From assembly GCA_046293075.1 (NCBI GenBank), contig JBKBPL010000002.1:62001-126000 (forward strand): a DNA stretch of 64,000 nt, read 5' to 3'. The position numbers and the translations under genes were made by a program. Below the pieces are notes generated by a model. It was given only the letters and a program-made list of their open reading frames with translations, did no database searches and was not told the DNA's origin. Positions within the stretch are counted from its first letter, which is position 1. The number at the start of each line of letters is the position of its first letter. The DNA comes from Ga0077530 sp046293075 (GTDB lineage Bacteria > Pseudomonadota > Alphaproteobacteria > Rhizobiales > Hyphomicrobiaceae). Below, one piece after another: positions 24,709-35,027 of the stretch.

Positions 24709-25674
24709 ATGTCGGCACGCGAGCAATTCGGCCTCTATGCACCGATCGAACCGTACCGGACCGGTCGCCTTCCTGTCGGCGACGGGCACGAGGTCTATTT
24801 CGAGGAATGCGGCAACCGCGACGGCAAGCCGGTCCTCCTCGTGCACGGCGGTCCTGGAGGCGGGAGCAACCCGACCATGCGCCGCTATCATGACCCGGCG
24901 CACTATCGCATCATCCTGTTCGATCAGCGCGGGTGCGGGCGCTCGACGCCGCACGCAAGCCTTGACGAGAACACCACGCCGCATCTCCTCGACGACATGG
25001 AGCGGCTTCGCCGCCACCTGGAGATCGAGCGCTGGCAGCTCATGGGTGGGTCATGGGGCGCAACGCTCGCCATTGCCTATGCCGAGCGCTATCCGGAGCG
25101 CGTCCGCGAGCTGGTCCTGAGGGGGATCTTCCTGCTCCGCGAGGCGGAGATCCACTGGTTCTACGAGGACGGCTGCAGCTGGCTCTTCCCCGAGGCCTAC
25201 GAGACGTTCCTGTCCGTACTGCCGGAGGACGAGCGCCATGACCCGCTTCCGGCCTACCATCGCCGCCTGACGCATCCGGATCCGCGCATCCAGATCGAAG
25301 CGGCGCGGGCATGGTGCATCTGGGAGGCGTCGACGATGGCACTTCGGCCCGACCCCATGCGGCTGCGCGCCTTTTCGTCGGATTCCTACGCCCTCGCCTT
25401 CGCGCGCATCGAATGTCACTATTTTATGAACAGGGGCTTTCTGGAGGCCGACGGCCAGCTCCTTCGGGACGCCCATCGCCTCGCCGGCATCCCAGGGGCC
25501 ATCATCCAGGGTCGCTACGATGTCGTCACGCCGGCGCGGAGCGCCGTCGAGCTGTATCGTGCTTGGCCGGGGTCATCGCTGCATATCGTTCCCGACGCCG
25601 GACATGCCATGACCGAGCCCGGGATCATCCATGAGCTCGTCGCCGCAACCCGGGCCTTCAGCAGGCGGGACTAA
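24709..25674 (+). CDS. pip: Proline iminopeptidase
   Basis: A 321-residue alpha/beta hydrolase of the S33 peptidase family, which releases N-terminal proline from peptides in the cytoplasm. Nucleophile S115 lies in the elbow GGSWGATLA. The oxyanion loop is HGGPGGGSNP, and FDQRGCGRSTPH is diagnostic for Pip. The catalytic Asp is in GRYDVVTPARSA and His in DAGHAMTE. The length is standard. It lies 49 nt downstream of the symporter but is preceded by its own ribosome binding site, so co-transcription is uncertain. Other proline/oxoproline genes occur in the window (pxpABC, proBA). Confidence 0.95.
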   Translation: MSAREQFGLYAPIEPYRTGRLPVGDGHEVYFEECGNRDGKPVLLVHGGPGGGSNPTMRRYHDPAHYRIILFDQRGCGRSTPHASLDENTTPHLLDDMERLRRHLEIERWQLMGGSWGATLAIAYAERYPERVRELVLRGIFLLREAEIHWFYEDGCSWLFPEAYETFLSVLPEDERHDPLPAYHRRLTHPDPRIQIEAARAWCIWEASTMALRPDPMRLRAFSSDSYALAFARIECHYFMNRGFLEADGQLLRDAHRLAGIPGAIIQGRYDVVTPARSAVELYRAWPGSSLHIVPDAGHAMTEPGIIHELVAATRAFSRRD

Positions 25675-25725
25675 TCGGGATGCTAAGCCGCGGCGATGGC
25701 CAGGTGATGGTTGCCCGATGAGCCT

Positions 25726-26106
25726 TCAGCCCATGCGGGCGTCGCCGGCACCGCGATCTGCCCGGCGCGAGCGGTCGCCGCCACGTTCCTCGGCAGAAGC
25801 CGCGATCTCGAGCTCGGCGAGCGCCTCGTCGCGAACCGCCACGGCCTGCTCAAGCTTCTCGCGCAGATCGGCAATGGAGGCGCGCAGGTTATTGCGCCGC
25901 TGGGCGGCCGCTCGTGCGAACGTCGAGTAGGCGAAGTGCGCTTCGTTACGGATGCCGGTACGCTCTTCCTCGCTAGCAATCTGGTGATCGAGGTCGGCAG
26001 CCATCTGCTCGAACTCGGTGATCATGGCTTCGATGTCCGCCACCTTCCGGCGCTTTTCCTCGGCCTCGAAGCGCTTCAGCTTCAGCGCACCGTCGCGGGA
26101 CTTCAT
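25726..26106 (-). CDS. fliJ: Flagellar export protein FliJ (alphaproteobacterial type)
   Basis: A 126-residue, almost wholly helical, highly charged coiled-coil protein with no hydrophobic segment. MKSRDGALKLKRFEAEEKRRKVADIEAMI and HFAYSTFARAAAQRRNNL agree with FliJ of Hyphomicrobiales, a cytoplasmic chaperone and regulator of flagellar type III export. The C-terminal 20 residues are Arg/Gly-rich and variable. No other flagellar gene is in the window. In related genomes as I recall, this fliJ is also isolated near ctrA. It is divergent from ctrA across 732 nt. It could also be an unrelated coiled-coil protein, but the FAY..ARAAAQRR signature argues for FliJ. Confidence 0.75.
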   Translation of the reverse strand: MKSRDGALKLKRFEAEEKRRKVADIEAMITEFEQMAADLDHQIASEEERTGIRNEAHFAYSTFARAAAQRRNNLRASIADLREKLEQAVAVRDEALAELEIAASAEERGGDRSRRADRGAGDARMG

Positions 26107-26218
26107 GACCGTCTACCCCCTACTCCTGAGCATCGGCAGGTCTCGATCCGCAAGACCGCCAAGATACACGCTCAACGCCCGGCTTGCATCGCCTCGAAGC
26201 GGGGCAACGCAAACCATA

Positions 26219-26238
26219 TGTAATAATAATATATTACA
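26219..26238. promoter_or_regulatory. AT-rich inverted repeat TGTAAT-N8-ATTACA
   Basis: A 6-bp perfect inverted repeat with an 8-nt AT-only spacer (26225-26232), 112 nt upstream of the fliJ start. Such a run of A/T in this genome is striking and looks like a transcription factor operator, the factor being unknown. Confidence 0.5.
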
Positions 26239-26720
26239 CCGTCTTGGCCGCCGCGCAGCTCTGGCAGCACCTGACGCATGCGTGGTGCTGATGATCTGCG
26301 TTACCGCCTGCGCAGGCCGGCTCAGCATCAGTATCCAACGAACGCATTAAGTTGCCGTTTCGCAACGCCTGAATCGCTTCGCACTCGCACGTGCCATTTT
26401 CGATCACCAGGCGAGCACTGTGCGCTTCAGCAACCTGTGCAAATCATGTAGTAACCAATTTAGGGGGTTGCATGCGGACAAACAAGTCACGGCAACGGCT
26501 TGGGTCGTCTGCATGGTCGGCGTGAGGTTCGCGATCCAGCGACATCTCTGAGCTGCTGAGTACGGCTAGGATGGCCTGCCGCACTATGTAATTGCTTGTG
26601 CGGATACTTGGCATTACTGAGGATTAGGCCCTGTGACAGCATGTCGCCGCGTTGGAGACTGGGTGTTGTCAGCGAAGTGAAGGGCCGGCGTCTCAGAAAG
26701 AGCATTCCTGTAATCGACCA

Positions 26721-26736
26721 TTAGGTTTTGTTAACC
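26721..26736. promoter_or_regulatory. CtrA-like binding region upstream of ctrA
   Basis: TTAGGTTTTGTTAACC contains a GTTAACC half-site and an imperfect TTAG half 6 nt before it, close to the CtrA consensus TTAA-N7-TTAA (TTAACC half-site). It lies 103 nt before the ctrA start, which fits autoregulation as in other alphaproteobacteria. Confidence 0.5.
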
Positions 26737-26838
26737 TCTCGAAAGTAATGTGCAAGTTATGAACTTGCTGAGTGCAATGGCGTACTCTTCACAATCGGGG
26801 CAGCGGACCTTCTAAGGGGTCATGGAAGAGAGGTTGGC

Positions 26839-27537
26839 ATGCGAGTCCTTCTCATCGAGGATGACAGCGCCACGGCGCAAAGCATCGAATTGATGCTGCA
26901 GTCGGAGGGTTTCAATGTTTACACGACGAGTACCGGTGAGGAAGGCGTCGATCTCGGCAAGATTTATGACTACGACATCATTTTGCTCGATATCAACTTG
27001 CCCGACATGAGCGGATACGAGGTCCTCAAGACCCTCCGCGTCAGCAAGGTTCAGACGCCGATCCTCATACTGTCAGGGCTTGCGGGCATCGACGACAAGG
27101 TGCGCGGGCTCGGTTTCGGCGCCGACGACTACATGACCAAGCCGTTCCACAAGAACGAGCTCATTGCCCGCATTCAGGCCATCGTGCGGCGCTCGAAGGG
27201 GCATGCCCAGTCGGTCATTGAGACCGGAGAGCTCAGGGTCAACCTCGATACCAAGACAGTCGAGGTCAACGGGCAGCGCGTGCATCTGACGGGCAAGGAA
27301 TATCAGATGCTTGAGCTGCTTTCGCTGCGCAAAGGCACGACCCTGACAAAGGAGATGTTCCTGAACCACCTCTACGGCGGCATGGACGAGCCGGAGCTCA
27401 AGATCATCGACGTTTTCATCTGTAAGCTGCGCAAGAAGCTGCAGACGGCAACCGGCGGTAAGCACTACATCGAGACCGTCTGGGGCCGCGGCTACGTGCT
27501 GAGAGAGCCGGGTGACGGCAAGACGGCCGCCGCCTGA
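26839..27537 (+). CDS. ctrA: Cell-cycle master response regulator CtrA
   Basis: A 232-residue OmpR-type response regulator, the alphaproteobacterial CtrA. The receiver begins MRVLLIEDDSATAQSIELML, with phospho-acceptor D51 (IILLDINLPDMSGYEV) and signalling lysine in YMTKPFHKNEL. The C-terminal winged helix (about 125-225) has LTGKEYQMLELLSLRKGTTLTKEMFLNHLYGGMDEPELKIIDVF, the CtrA DNA-recognition region. It controls cell-cycle, motility and envelope genes. A GAGTC methylation site overlaps codons 2-3. Its inhibitor sciP is 2.3 kb downstream, and a strong terminator follows at 27598. Confidence 0.97.
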   Translation: MRVLLIEDDSATAQSIELMLQSEGFNVYTTSTGEEGVDLGKIYDYDIILLDINLPDMSGYEVLKTLRVSKVQTPILILSGLAGIDDKVRGLGFGADDYMTKPFHKNELIARIQAIVRRSKGHAQSVIETGELRVNLDTKTVEVNGQRVHLTGKEYQMLELLSLRKGTTLTKEMFLNHLYGGMDEPELKIIDVFICKLRKKLQTATGGKHYIETVWGRGYVLREPGDGKTAAA

Positions 27538-27597
27538 TCTGGTTCTTCTGCGGCGTGCCGGCCGACCCGCGGGCGGCTAGGCGACGGCCGTGCGATC

Positions 27598-27622
27598 AGG
27601 GCGCCCGCCGCGGGCGCCCTTT
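27598..27622 (+). terminator. Rho-independent terminator after ctrA
   Basis: AGGGCGCCCG (27598-27607), 3-nt loop, CGGGCGCCCT (27611-27620), followed by TTTCGCTT. This is a perfect 10-bp GC-rich stem 60 nt downstream of the ctrA stop and upstream of tatA. Confidence 0.8.
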
Positions 27623-27738
27623 CGCTTGCCTTGATTTCGCGCCTCCGCCTTGCTGCCGCGGGGGCTTTCTGCGATACTTTTATTAATCTGGTGGCGGCAG
27701 TAGTACGACTGCGCCCGACCCCCAAGGAGTCCTGCATA

Positions 27739-27981
27739 ATGGGTACATTCAGCGTCTGGCACTGGCTGATCTTCCTGGCGATCGCCCTTTTGCTTTTCGG
27801 CGGTAGCGGGAAGATCTCATCCATCATGGGCGACGTCGCCAAAGGCATCAAGAGCTTCAAGAAGGGCATGGCGGAGGACGACGACGTCGCTGCGGCGACG
27901 GACGCGCCCAAGAAGCTCGAGGGTAAGGCGCCCGAGACGCAGCCGGCAAGCGGCTCGTCGACCGGAACGAAGGTCGGCTAG
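27739..27981 (+). CDS. tatA: Twin-arginine translocase subunit TatA
   Basis: An 80-residue protein with the TatA layout: an N-terminal membrane helix (VWHWLIFLAIALLLFGG), a hinge, then the amphipathic helix SGKISSIMGDVAKGIKSFKKGM, and an acidic unstructured tail. TatA polymerises to form the passage for folded proteins across the inner membrane. An ATG at 27739 with AAGGAG upstream fixes the start. It heads tatA-tatB-tatC, but the gap to tatB (192 nt) is unusually long. Confidence 0.95.
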   Translation: MGTFSVWHWLIFLAIALLLFGGSGKISSIMGDVAKGIKSFKKGMAEDDDVAAATDAPKKLEGKAPETQPASGSSTGTKVG

Positions 27982-28173
27982 CCCCGGGCCGCGGCGCGCG
28001 GTTGCGTCTGCGCCGCGATCGAGAACGGCGCCTCGGCGGGGCAGCCGGCGCAGGTGGCATGGCACAGGGCCTTGCAATAGCGCAGGCCACGGGCGGGATG
28101 CAGGGCGTCGCGAGACGTGGGGGCGCGGCTGCAACTTTGACGCGTCGTCGGGACTGCACTACAGAAAGCGATC

Positions 28174-28782
28174 ATGTTCGATCTCACGTCAGGCAAGCTG
28201 CTGCTGCTGGCTATCGTGGCCCTGATCGTGCTCGGCCCGAAGGATTTTCCGATCCTGCTCCGCACGATCGGAAGGTATATGGGCATGATCAAGCGGCAGG
28301 CCGACGAGTTTCGCGCCCAGTTTGACGAGGCCATGCGCGAGAGCGAGCTCGAGCAGCTCAAGAAGGACGTTGAAGGGCTCGGTCAGGACCTCGACCAGTC
28401 GATGCGCGAGACGGAGCAGTCCATCTCCAGCGATCTCAGCAGCCTCACGAAGGACATTGACGGCATCAGGTCGGACGTGGAGGCTCAGCTCGGCGATCCG
28501 CTGCTGACATCGCCGCAATCAGCCGGCCACACGCCCGACGGCGTCCGGGGCCCCGGAACCGAAAGCTCGGCGGAGGCGCCGCCCGAGCCGCTGATCCCGG
28601 ATCCGGACGCCCATGATGCGAACGGGGTGCCGATCCGGCCGATCGCGGAGGCCCCGCTCGTCGCCTCTGCCGCACCGGAGCCCGTGCCCGCCCACGGCGA
28701 TCGCAGCAGCCTCAACGGCAGTGGGGCCCACTCGGGCCCAGCGGCAGGCGCTGCGGAGACCTCACCAAAGAGCGGGGCCTGA
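28174..28782 (+). CDS. tatB: Twin-arginine translocase subunit TatB
   Basis: A 202-residue protein that starts MFDLTSGKLLLLAIVALIVLGPKDFP, the TatB membrane helix and hinge, then a long charged helix (MGMIKRQADEFRAQFDEAMRESELEQLKKDVEGL). An Ala/Pro-rich tail from about residue 110 shows the length variation usual in alphaproteobacteria. TatB and TatC form the receptor for twin-arginine signal peptides. tatC begins 7 nt after the tatB stop, so the two are coupled. Confidence 0.95.
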   Translation: MFDLTSGKLLLLAIVALIVLGPKDFPILLRTIGRYMGMIKRQADEFRAQFDEAMRESELEQLKKDVEGLGQDLDQSMRETEQSISSDLSSLTKDIDGIRSDVEAQLGDPLLTSPQSAGHTPDGVRGPGTESSAEAPPEPLIPDPDAHDANGVPIRPIAEAPLVASAAPEPVPAHGDRSSLNGSGAHSGPAAGAAETSPKSGA

Positions 28783-28789
28783 ATCTGGC

Positions 28790-29593
28790 ATGACCGACAC
28801 GTTGAAGCGCGAGGGACAGGACGAAATCGACGCCTCCCGTGCGCCACTGATCGAGCATCTGACGGAACTGCGGCAGCGGCTGATCTATTCGCTGATCGCC
28901 TTCTTCGCGACGTTCGTCATCTGCTTCTTTTTTGCCAAGCCGATCTACAACATACTTGTCTGGCCGTTCGTGCGCGTCGTCGGCGCCGAGAATGCCAAGC
29001 TGATCGCCACGCATTTCCTCGAGCAGCTCTTCACCAATATCAAGCTGGCCATGTTCGGGGCCGCGTTCCTGTCCTTTCCGGTCGTGGCGGTGCAGATCTA
29101 CAAATTCGTCGCCCCGGGGCTCTACAAAAACGAGCGCAGTGCCTTCGTTCCCTACTTGATCGCGACGCCGGTCCTCTTCGTGCTCGGCTCGTTGGTCGTT
29201 TACTTCATTGTCCTGCCGCTGTTGATCCAGTTCTCACTCGAGATCACGCCACAAACAGGCGGCAACGGGCAGGCGACCATTGAGCTGCTGCCCAAGGTCT
29301 CCGAGTACTTGTCGCTCGTCATGACGCTTGTCCTGGGGTTCGGGATCATCTTCCAGCTCCCGGTGATTGTGACCCTGCTGGCACGGGCGGGCGTCTTCGG
29401 CGCCGCCGCAATGCGGACCGCGCGGCGCTATGCCATCGTGGGCATCGCGGGCCTTTCGGCGGTGCTCTCCCCGCCGGATCCCTTCAGCATGATCGCCATG
29501 ATGCTGCCGACCATCCTCCTCTACGAGGTCTCCATCTGGATCGTCGACCGCATCGAGAAAGATCGCCTGGCCAAGGAGGCGAAGGCTGAGTAG
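28790..29593 (+). CDS. tatC: Twin-arginine translocase subunit TatC
   Basis: A 267-residue inner-membrane protein with six predicted helices. It begins MTDTLKREGQDEIDASRAPLIEHLTELRQRL, the conserved N-terminal cytoplasmic stretch containing the signal-peptide binding glutamate. It includes FGIIFQLPVIVTLLARAGV and the VLSPPDPFSMIAMMLPTILLYE segment. The ATG at 28790 gives the usual length; earlier in-frame ATGs lie within tatB. It ends the tat operon. Confidence 0.97.
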   Translation: MTDTLKREGQDEIDASRAPLIEHLTELRQRLIYSLIAFFATFVICFFFAKPIYNILVWPFVRVVGAENAKLIATHFLEQLFTNIKLAMFGAAFLSFPVVAVQIYKFVAPGLYKNERSAFVPYLIATPVLFVLGSLVVYFIVLPLLIQFSLEITPQTGGNGQATIELLPKVSEYLSLVMTLVLGFGIIFQLPVIVTLLARAGVFGAAAMRTARRYAIVGIAGLSAVLSPPDPFSMIAMMLPTILLYEVSIWIVDRIEKDRLAKEAKAE

Positions 29594-29880
29594 GCGCATT
29601 TTGTGCGGCCCATCGGCTAACGCATTATATTTATTGACAGTTCACCGTGAGGCGGGGCCCGCTCCGTCTCATCTTGGCGGCCGCTCAGTGCGAGGCCCCG
29701 GTGGAACATGCTCGGCTAGCCACCGGAGCTGTTAACCAGCTTGAACATCTATCGCCAATATATTGTTAAGGTGTGATAAAAATGAAACAAGAAAGTATTG
29801 GCACGTTCACCGAGTGCCTTAGATCGATATTAAGACAGCTCGGTTAGTGTCCGGGAAGATCATGGAGAGTATCGCGTATC
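29594..29880. promoter_or_regulatory. Upstream region of sciP with several TTAA half-sites
   Basis: 287 nt, AT-rich for this genome. It contains GTTAACCAG (29731-29739), TTAAGG (29766-29771), and TTAAG...GGTTAG (29830-29847), all resembling CtrA half-sites, plus TTGACA at 29633-29638 as a possible -35. sciP is CtrA-activated in Caulobacter, so CtrA control is expected here. No perfect TTAA-N7-TTAA was found. Confidence 0.5.
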
Positions 29881-30159
29881 ATGACCGACCAGCAATTCAG
29901 AACGCGCTCGCGCTTCGTCATCGGGCCCGACGGAAGCCCGCTTACGGTTGCTGACCTGCCGCCGCGCGACACAAAGCGCTGGGTGATCCGCCGCAAGGCT
30001 GAGGTTGTCGCCGCCGTGCGGGGTGGGCTGCTGAGCCTCGAGGAGGCGTGCGAGCGCTACAAGCTCACTGTTGACGAGTTCCTGTCCTGGCAGCGCACGA
30101 TCGACAAGCATGGGCTACAGGGCCTGCGCGCGACCCGGCTGAAGGACTACCGGAACTAG
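29881..30159 (+). CDS. sciP: CtrA inhibitor SciP (DUF1153)
   Basis: A 92-residue basic protein of the DUF1153 family. It matches SciP throughout: RFVIGPDGSPLTVADLPPRDTKRWVIRRKAEVVAAV then a helix-turn-helix-like LLSLEEACERYKLTVDEFLSWQRTIDKHG. SciP binds CtrA or DNA and limits transcription of CtrA-activated genes in G1 (known from Caulobacter). It is located 2.3 kb after ctrA, separated by the tat genes. The length is almost the same as in Caulobacter. Confidence 0.93.
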   Translation: MTDQQFRTRSRFVIGPDGSPLTVADLPPRDTKRWVIRRKAEVVAAVRGGLLSLEEACERYKLTVDEFLSWQRTIDKHGLQGLRATRLKDYRN

Positions 30160-30307
30160 GCGACAGCCTTCGGCGATTGAGGAGCGTTGGTTGCGCTCAG
30201 GCGCGCCGTTCGCACCGCGCCATCTGAGCGCTCCGGCCCAGGGGCACTGGCGCCGGCGGGCTTTCTTTGGAGCTGCGGCGCTCTTTGCGTGCGCGCGTGC
30301 AGCCGGG

Positions 30308-31729
30308 TCACCGCGCGTCACCCCAGCGGGTTTTCCAGACGAGCAGCCCGGTAGAAATACCGTAGGCCACCATGGCGACCGTGACGAGGACCGCGAAGGC
30401 GCGGAAGTCGGCGCCGCTCTCAACCAACAACATGCCGCCGATCAGCACGACGAGCAGGCGCACCGTGCCACCGAGCACCGGGCCCATGATGCGGCCGGAC
30501 CCCTGCGAAGCGAAATAGAGGCATAGCCCAAAGCCATAGGCCGCAAAGCCGAAGCCGGCGATGCTGAGATAGGCGTCGGCTGCGCGTTCGACCTTTGGGT
30601 CATCAGTGAAAAGATGGGCCCAGACATCCGGATTGAGCGCCGCCAGGCAGCCAATGCTGCCGATGATGACGGCAGAGGCGGTCGCCGCCGTCCATGCAAC
30701 TCGGCGCGCCCGCGCGACGTCGCGGGCGCCGATCGCCATGCCAACCATGGGGACCGACGCGGAGCCGATGGAGAAGGCGATGGGCACGAGCAGCAGTTCG
30801 AGCCGCACCCCGATCCCATAGCCGGCAAGGGCCGTGGTGCCGAAGCTCGCGACAAATTTCGCGAGAATAATGACGGTCAGTATGGACTGCAGGGGCGAAA
30901 GGCAGGACACCGCGCCGACCTTGAGGATGTCCCAGAACAGTTCCCGGTCGAGCGGGATGCCTGCGAAGCGAATGCGCAGGCGCGAATAGCGCGAGCGCAA
31001 GTAGACGAGAAGTGTGATCGTGCCCGCGAGAAAGGCGAGGATCTGGCCGGCCGCGACGCCAGCGATGCCGAAGCGGGGAATGGGGCCGAAACCAAGGCCC
31101 AGCAGGCCGCTAAGTATAGTCTGCAGCAGCGCCACGCCGATCACCGTCGAGGAGGGCACGCGCATGTTCCCGGTCCCACGGGCGATCGAGGCGAAGATAT
31201 GGAAAAACCAGACGATTGTTGCGCCCGCGAAGAACGTCCCGGAGTACTGAAGGGCGAGGGCGAGAACGGTGCCTTCGCCGCCGAGCATGGTGTAGATCAT
31301 GGGCCCGGCCAAGAGGAAGACGACCGTGAAGAGAACGCCGGCAAGCGCCCCGACAATGAGCGCATGAAGGGCAAGAGCCCGCGCGCGGCGTTCCTCGCGC
31401 GCGCCGAGGGCGCGGCTGATGGCGGAGGAAACGCCGCCACCCATGGCGCCGGACGCCATCATCTGGGTCAGCATGATCATCGGGAAGACGAGCGCCATGG
31501 CCGCCAGCGGCTCGGTGCCAAGGATGCCGATGTACGTCGTTTCCGCGATTGCGACGAGCGACTGCGTGCCAAGGGCCAGCAGATTTGGGAGCGACAACGC
31601 CGCCAGTGTCGGCAGTATGGGCGCTGTCAACAGCGGGCCCAAGGGGGCTGCCGACCGATCGCCCAGTCGAGAAGGCGTGCGTTCCGACAAGGCGTTCCCC
31701 TCTCCACCGACGGTTCGACATCCAAGCAT
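30308..31729 (-). CDS. MATE-family multidrug/metabolite efflux transporter
   Basis: A 473-residue inner-membrane protein with twelve predicted helices in two repeats, typical of MATE exporters (NorM/DinF-like). The first helix starts LPTLAALSLPNLLALGTQSLVAIAETTYIGILG, with PMIMLTQMMASGAMGGGVSSAISRALGA, a region conserved in MATE. The substrate is unknown. The start is uncertain: ATG at 31729 is used, but TTG at 31690 with a GGAGAGGGG motif upstream would give a better-fitting N-terminus (LSERTPSR). It is transcribed away from the response regulator at 32248. Confidence 0.88.
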   Translation of the reverse strand: MLGCRTVGGEGNALSERTPSRLGDRSAAPLGPLLTAPILPTLAALSLPNLLALGTQSLVAIAETTYIGILGTEPLAAMALVFPMIMLTQMMASGAMGGGVSSAISRALGAREERRARALALHALIVGALAGVLFTVVFLLAGPMIYTMLGGEGTVLALALQYSGTFFAGATIVWFFHIFASIARGTGNMRVPSSTVIGVALLQTILSGLLGLGFGPIPRFGIAGVAAGQILAFLAGTITLLVYLRSRYSRLRIRFAGIPLDRELFWDILKVGAVSCLSPLQSILTVIILAKFVASFGTTALAGYGIGVRLELLLVPIAFSIGSASVPMVGMAIGARDVARARRVAWTAATASAVIIGSIGCLAALNPDVWAHLFTDDPKVERAADAYLSIAGFGFAAYGFGLCLYFASQGSGRIMGPVLGGTVRLLVVLIGGMLLVESGADFRAFAVLVTVAMVAYGISTGLLVWKTRWGDAR

Positions 31730-32247
31730 CGAAGGATCGCTGAGCGCAATGCGGCACAGCAACGTGAATGGCGCGCACTGCTATAGGCGAAGGCAGGACA
31801 GCCGTCCAGTGCTCCGTCCAAGGAAGAAAATCCAAGGAACAAAACCCATGTTCGGAGATCGGGGATGAGATGCGCGCGGCCGGGCGCACCGATCCGATCC
31901 ATTCCGGCGCAGGTGTTATGTCGCGCCTTACGCTGATCGTGCAATCGCGACGCCAGCCGAGCTGACAGGGCGACGGTTAAGAGTCTCTAGACGTCGTCCG
32001 GTCCATTCTCCCCTCCGCAATCAGTGCGCAGATGACTGTGCGGCCCGCGCTCGCCGGTCCCTCGGGCGAGCGCACCTTGGGAGGGAGAGCAGGATGTCGG
32101 GCGTTAGCGAACACGAACAGATTGTTCGAGCAAATTAAACGAGAGTTTCAACCTTCTCTGGCATCTTGGGCGTTGAAAGTGGAGGCCTGCTTGGCGCCGG
32201 GGGAGAGGCATCAGGTATGGGCTGTGGGGCAGGGGGAGTGTTCAGTC
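31730..32247. other. Divergent spacer between the MATE gene and the response regulator
   Basis: 518 nt. An open frame from 32032 runs into the response regulator, but its first 72 codons (MTVRPALAGPSGERT...) look like random GC-rich translation and lack family similarity. I therefore treat the region as promoter and leader. It is locally AT-rich at 32105-32170. Confidence 0.5.
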
Positions 32248-32700
32248 ATGTCGAGTAAAGCAACCTTGACCATCGTAATTGCAGATGATGATGCCGACGA
32301 CCGTATGCTGGTCGAGGACGCGTTCACGGAGAGCCGGCTCGCCAATCCGCGGGTCTATGTCGAGGACGGCGAGGAGCTGCTCGCGTATCTGCGCAGCGAG
32401 GGCAAGTTCGCGGGCCAGCCGCGCCGCCTGCCAGGCCTGATCCTTCTGGACCTCAACATGCCCCGCATGGATGGTCGGACGGCGCTCAAGCACATCAAGA
32501 ACGATCCGGAGCTGCGACGGGTCCCGGTGATCGTTCTCACGACCTCAAAGGCTGAGGAAGACATCCTGCGGACCTACGACCTCGGCGTCAGCTCCTTCAT
32601 CACCAAGCCGGTGAGCTTTGAAGGCCTGGTCGATGTGGTTCGCACGCTCAATCACTACTGGATCGAGATCGTCGAGCTGCCAGCCAGCGAAGCCGCCTGA
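32248..32700 (+). CDS. Single-domain response regulator (Rcp1-like)
   Basis: A 150-residue receiver with no output domain. The acidic pocket is D13-D15 (VIADDDADDRMLVEDAF), with phospho-acceptor D68 (LILLDLNMPRMDGRTAL), the conserved Thr/Ser in VIVLTTSKAEED, and the Lys in FITKPVSFEGL. The long segment between helix 1 and D68 is typical of Rcp1, phytochrome-partner response regulators. The ATG at 32248 (MSSKATLTIV) is used with AGGGGGAG upstream. It is followed 30 nt later by a hybrid kinase with its own N-terminal receiver, so the two likely exchange phosphate. Confidence 0.88.
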   Translation: MSSKATLTIVIADDDADDRMLVEDAFTESRLANPRVYVEDGEELLAYLRSEGKFAGQPRRLPGLILLDLNMPRMDGRTALKHIKNDPELRRVPVIVLTTSKAEEDILRTYDLGVSSFITKPVSFEGLVDVVRTLNHYWIEIVELPASEAA

Positions 32701-32730
32701 TCAGTTCATCGCGTTGGGGCAGCACTTTCG

Positions 32731-35016
<2,286 letters not shown>

Positions 35017-35027
35017 GATCAGCACGC

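Larger units (their letters stand above)
26107..26838. other. Long divergent regulatory region between fliJ and ctrA
   Basis: 732 nt with no convincing gene. It is less GC-rich than the rest of the window. It contains the palindrome TGTAAT-N8-ATTACA (26219-26238), a GAATC (CcrM-type GANTC) site at 26371-26375, and a CtrA-like half-site region at 26721-26736. A long and complex upstream region is usual for ctrA, which has multiple promoters in Caulobacter. A small RNA could be present but I cannot identify one. Confidence 0.6.

Noticed and set aside
26487..26705. A 72-codon frame in the ctrA upstream region
   Set aside because: No homology signal, odd codon use, and it lies in the AT-richer regulatory region.
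32032..32247. N-terminal extension of the Rcp1-like regulator (72 residues)
   Set aside because: No resemblance to receiver proteins, and ATG 32248 begins the conserved domain with a ribosome binding site.
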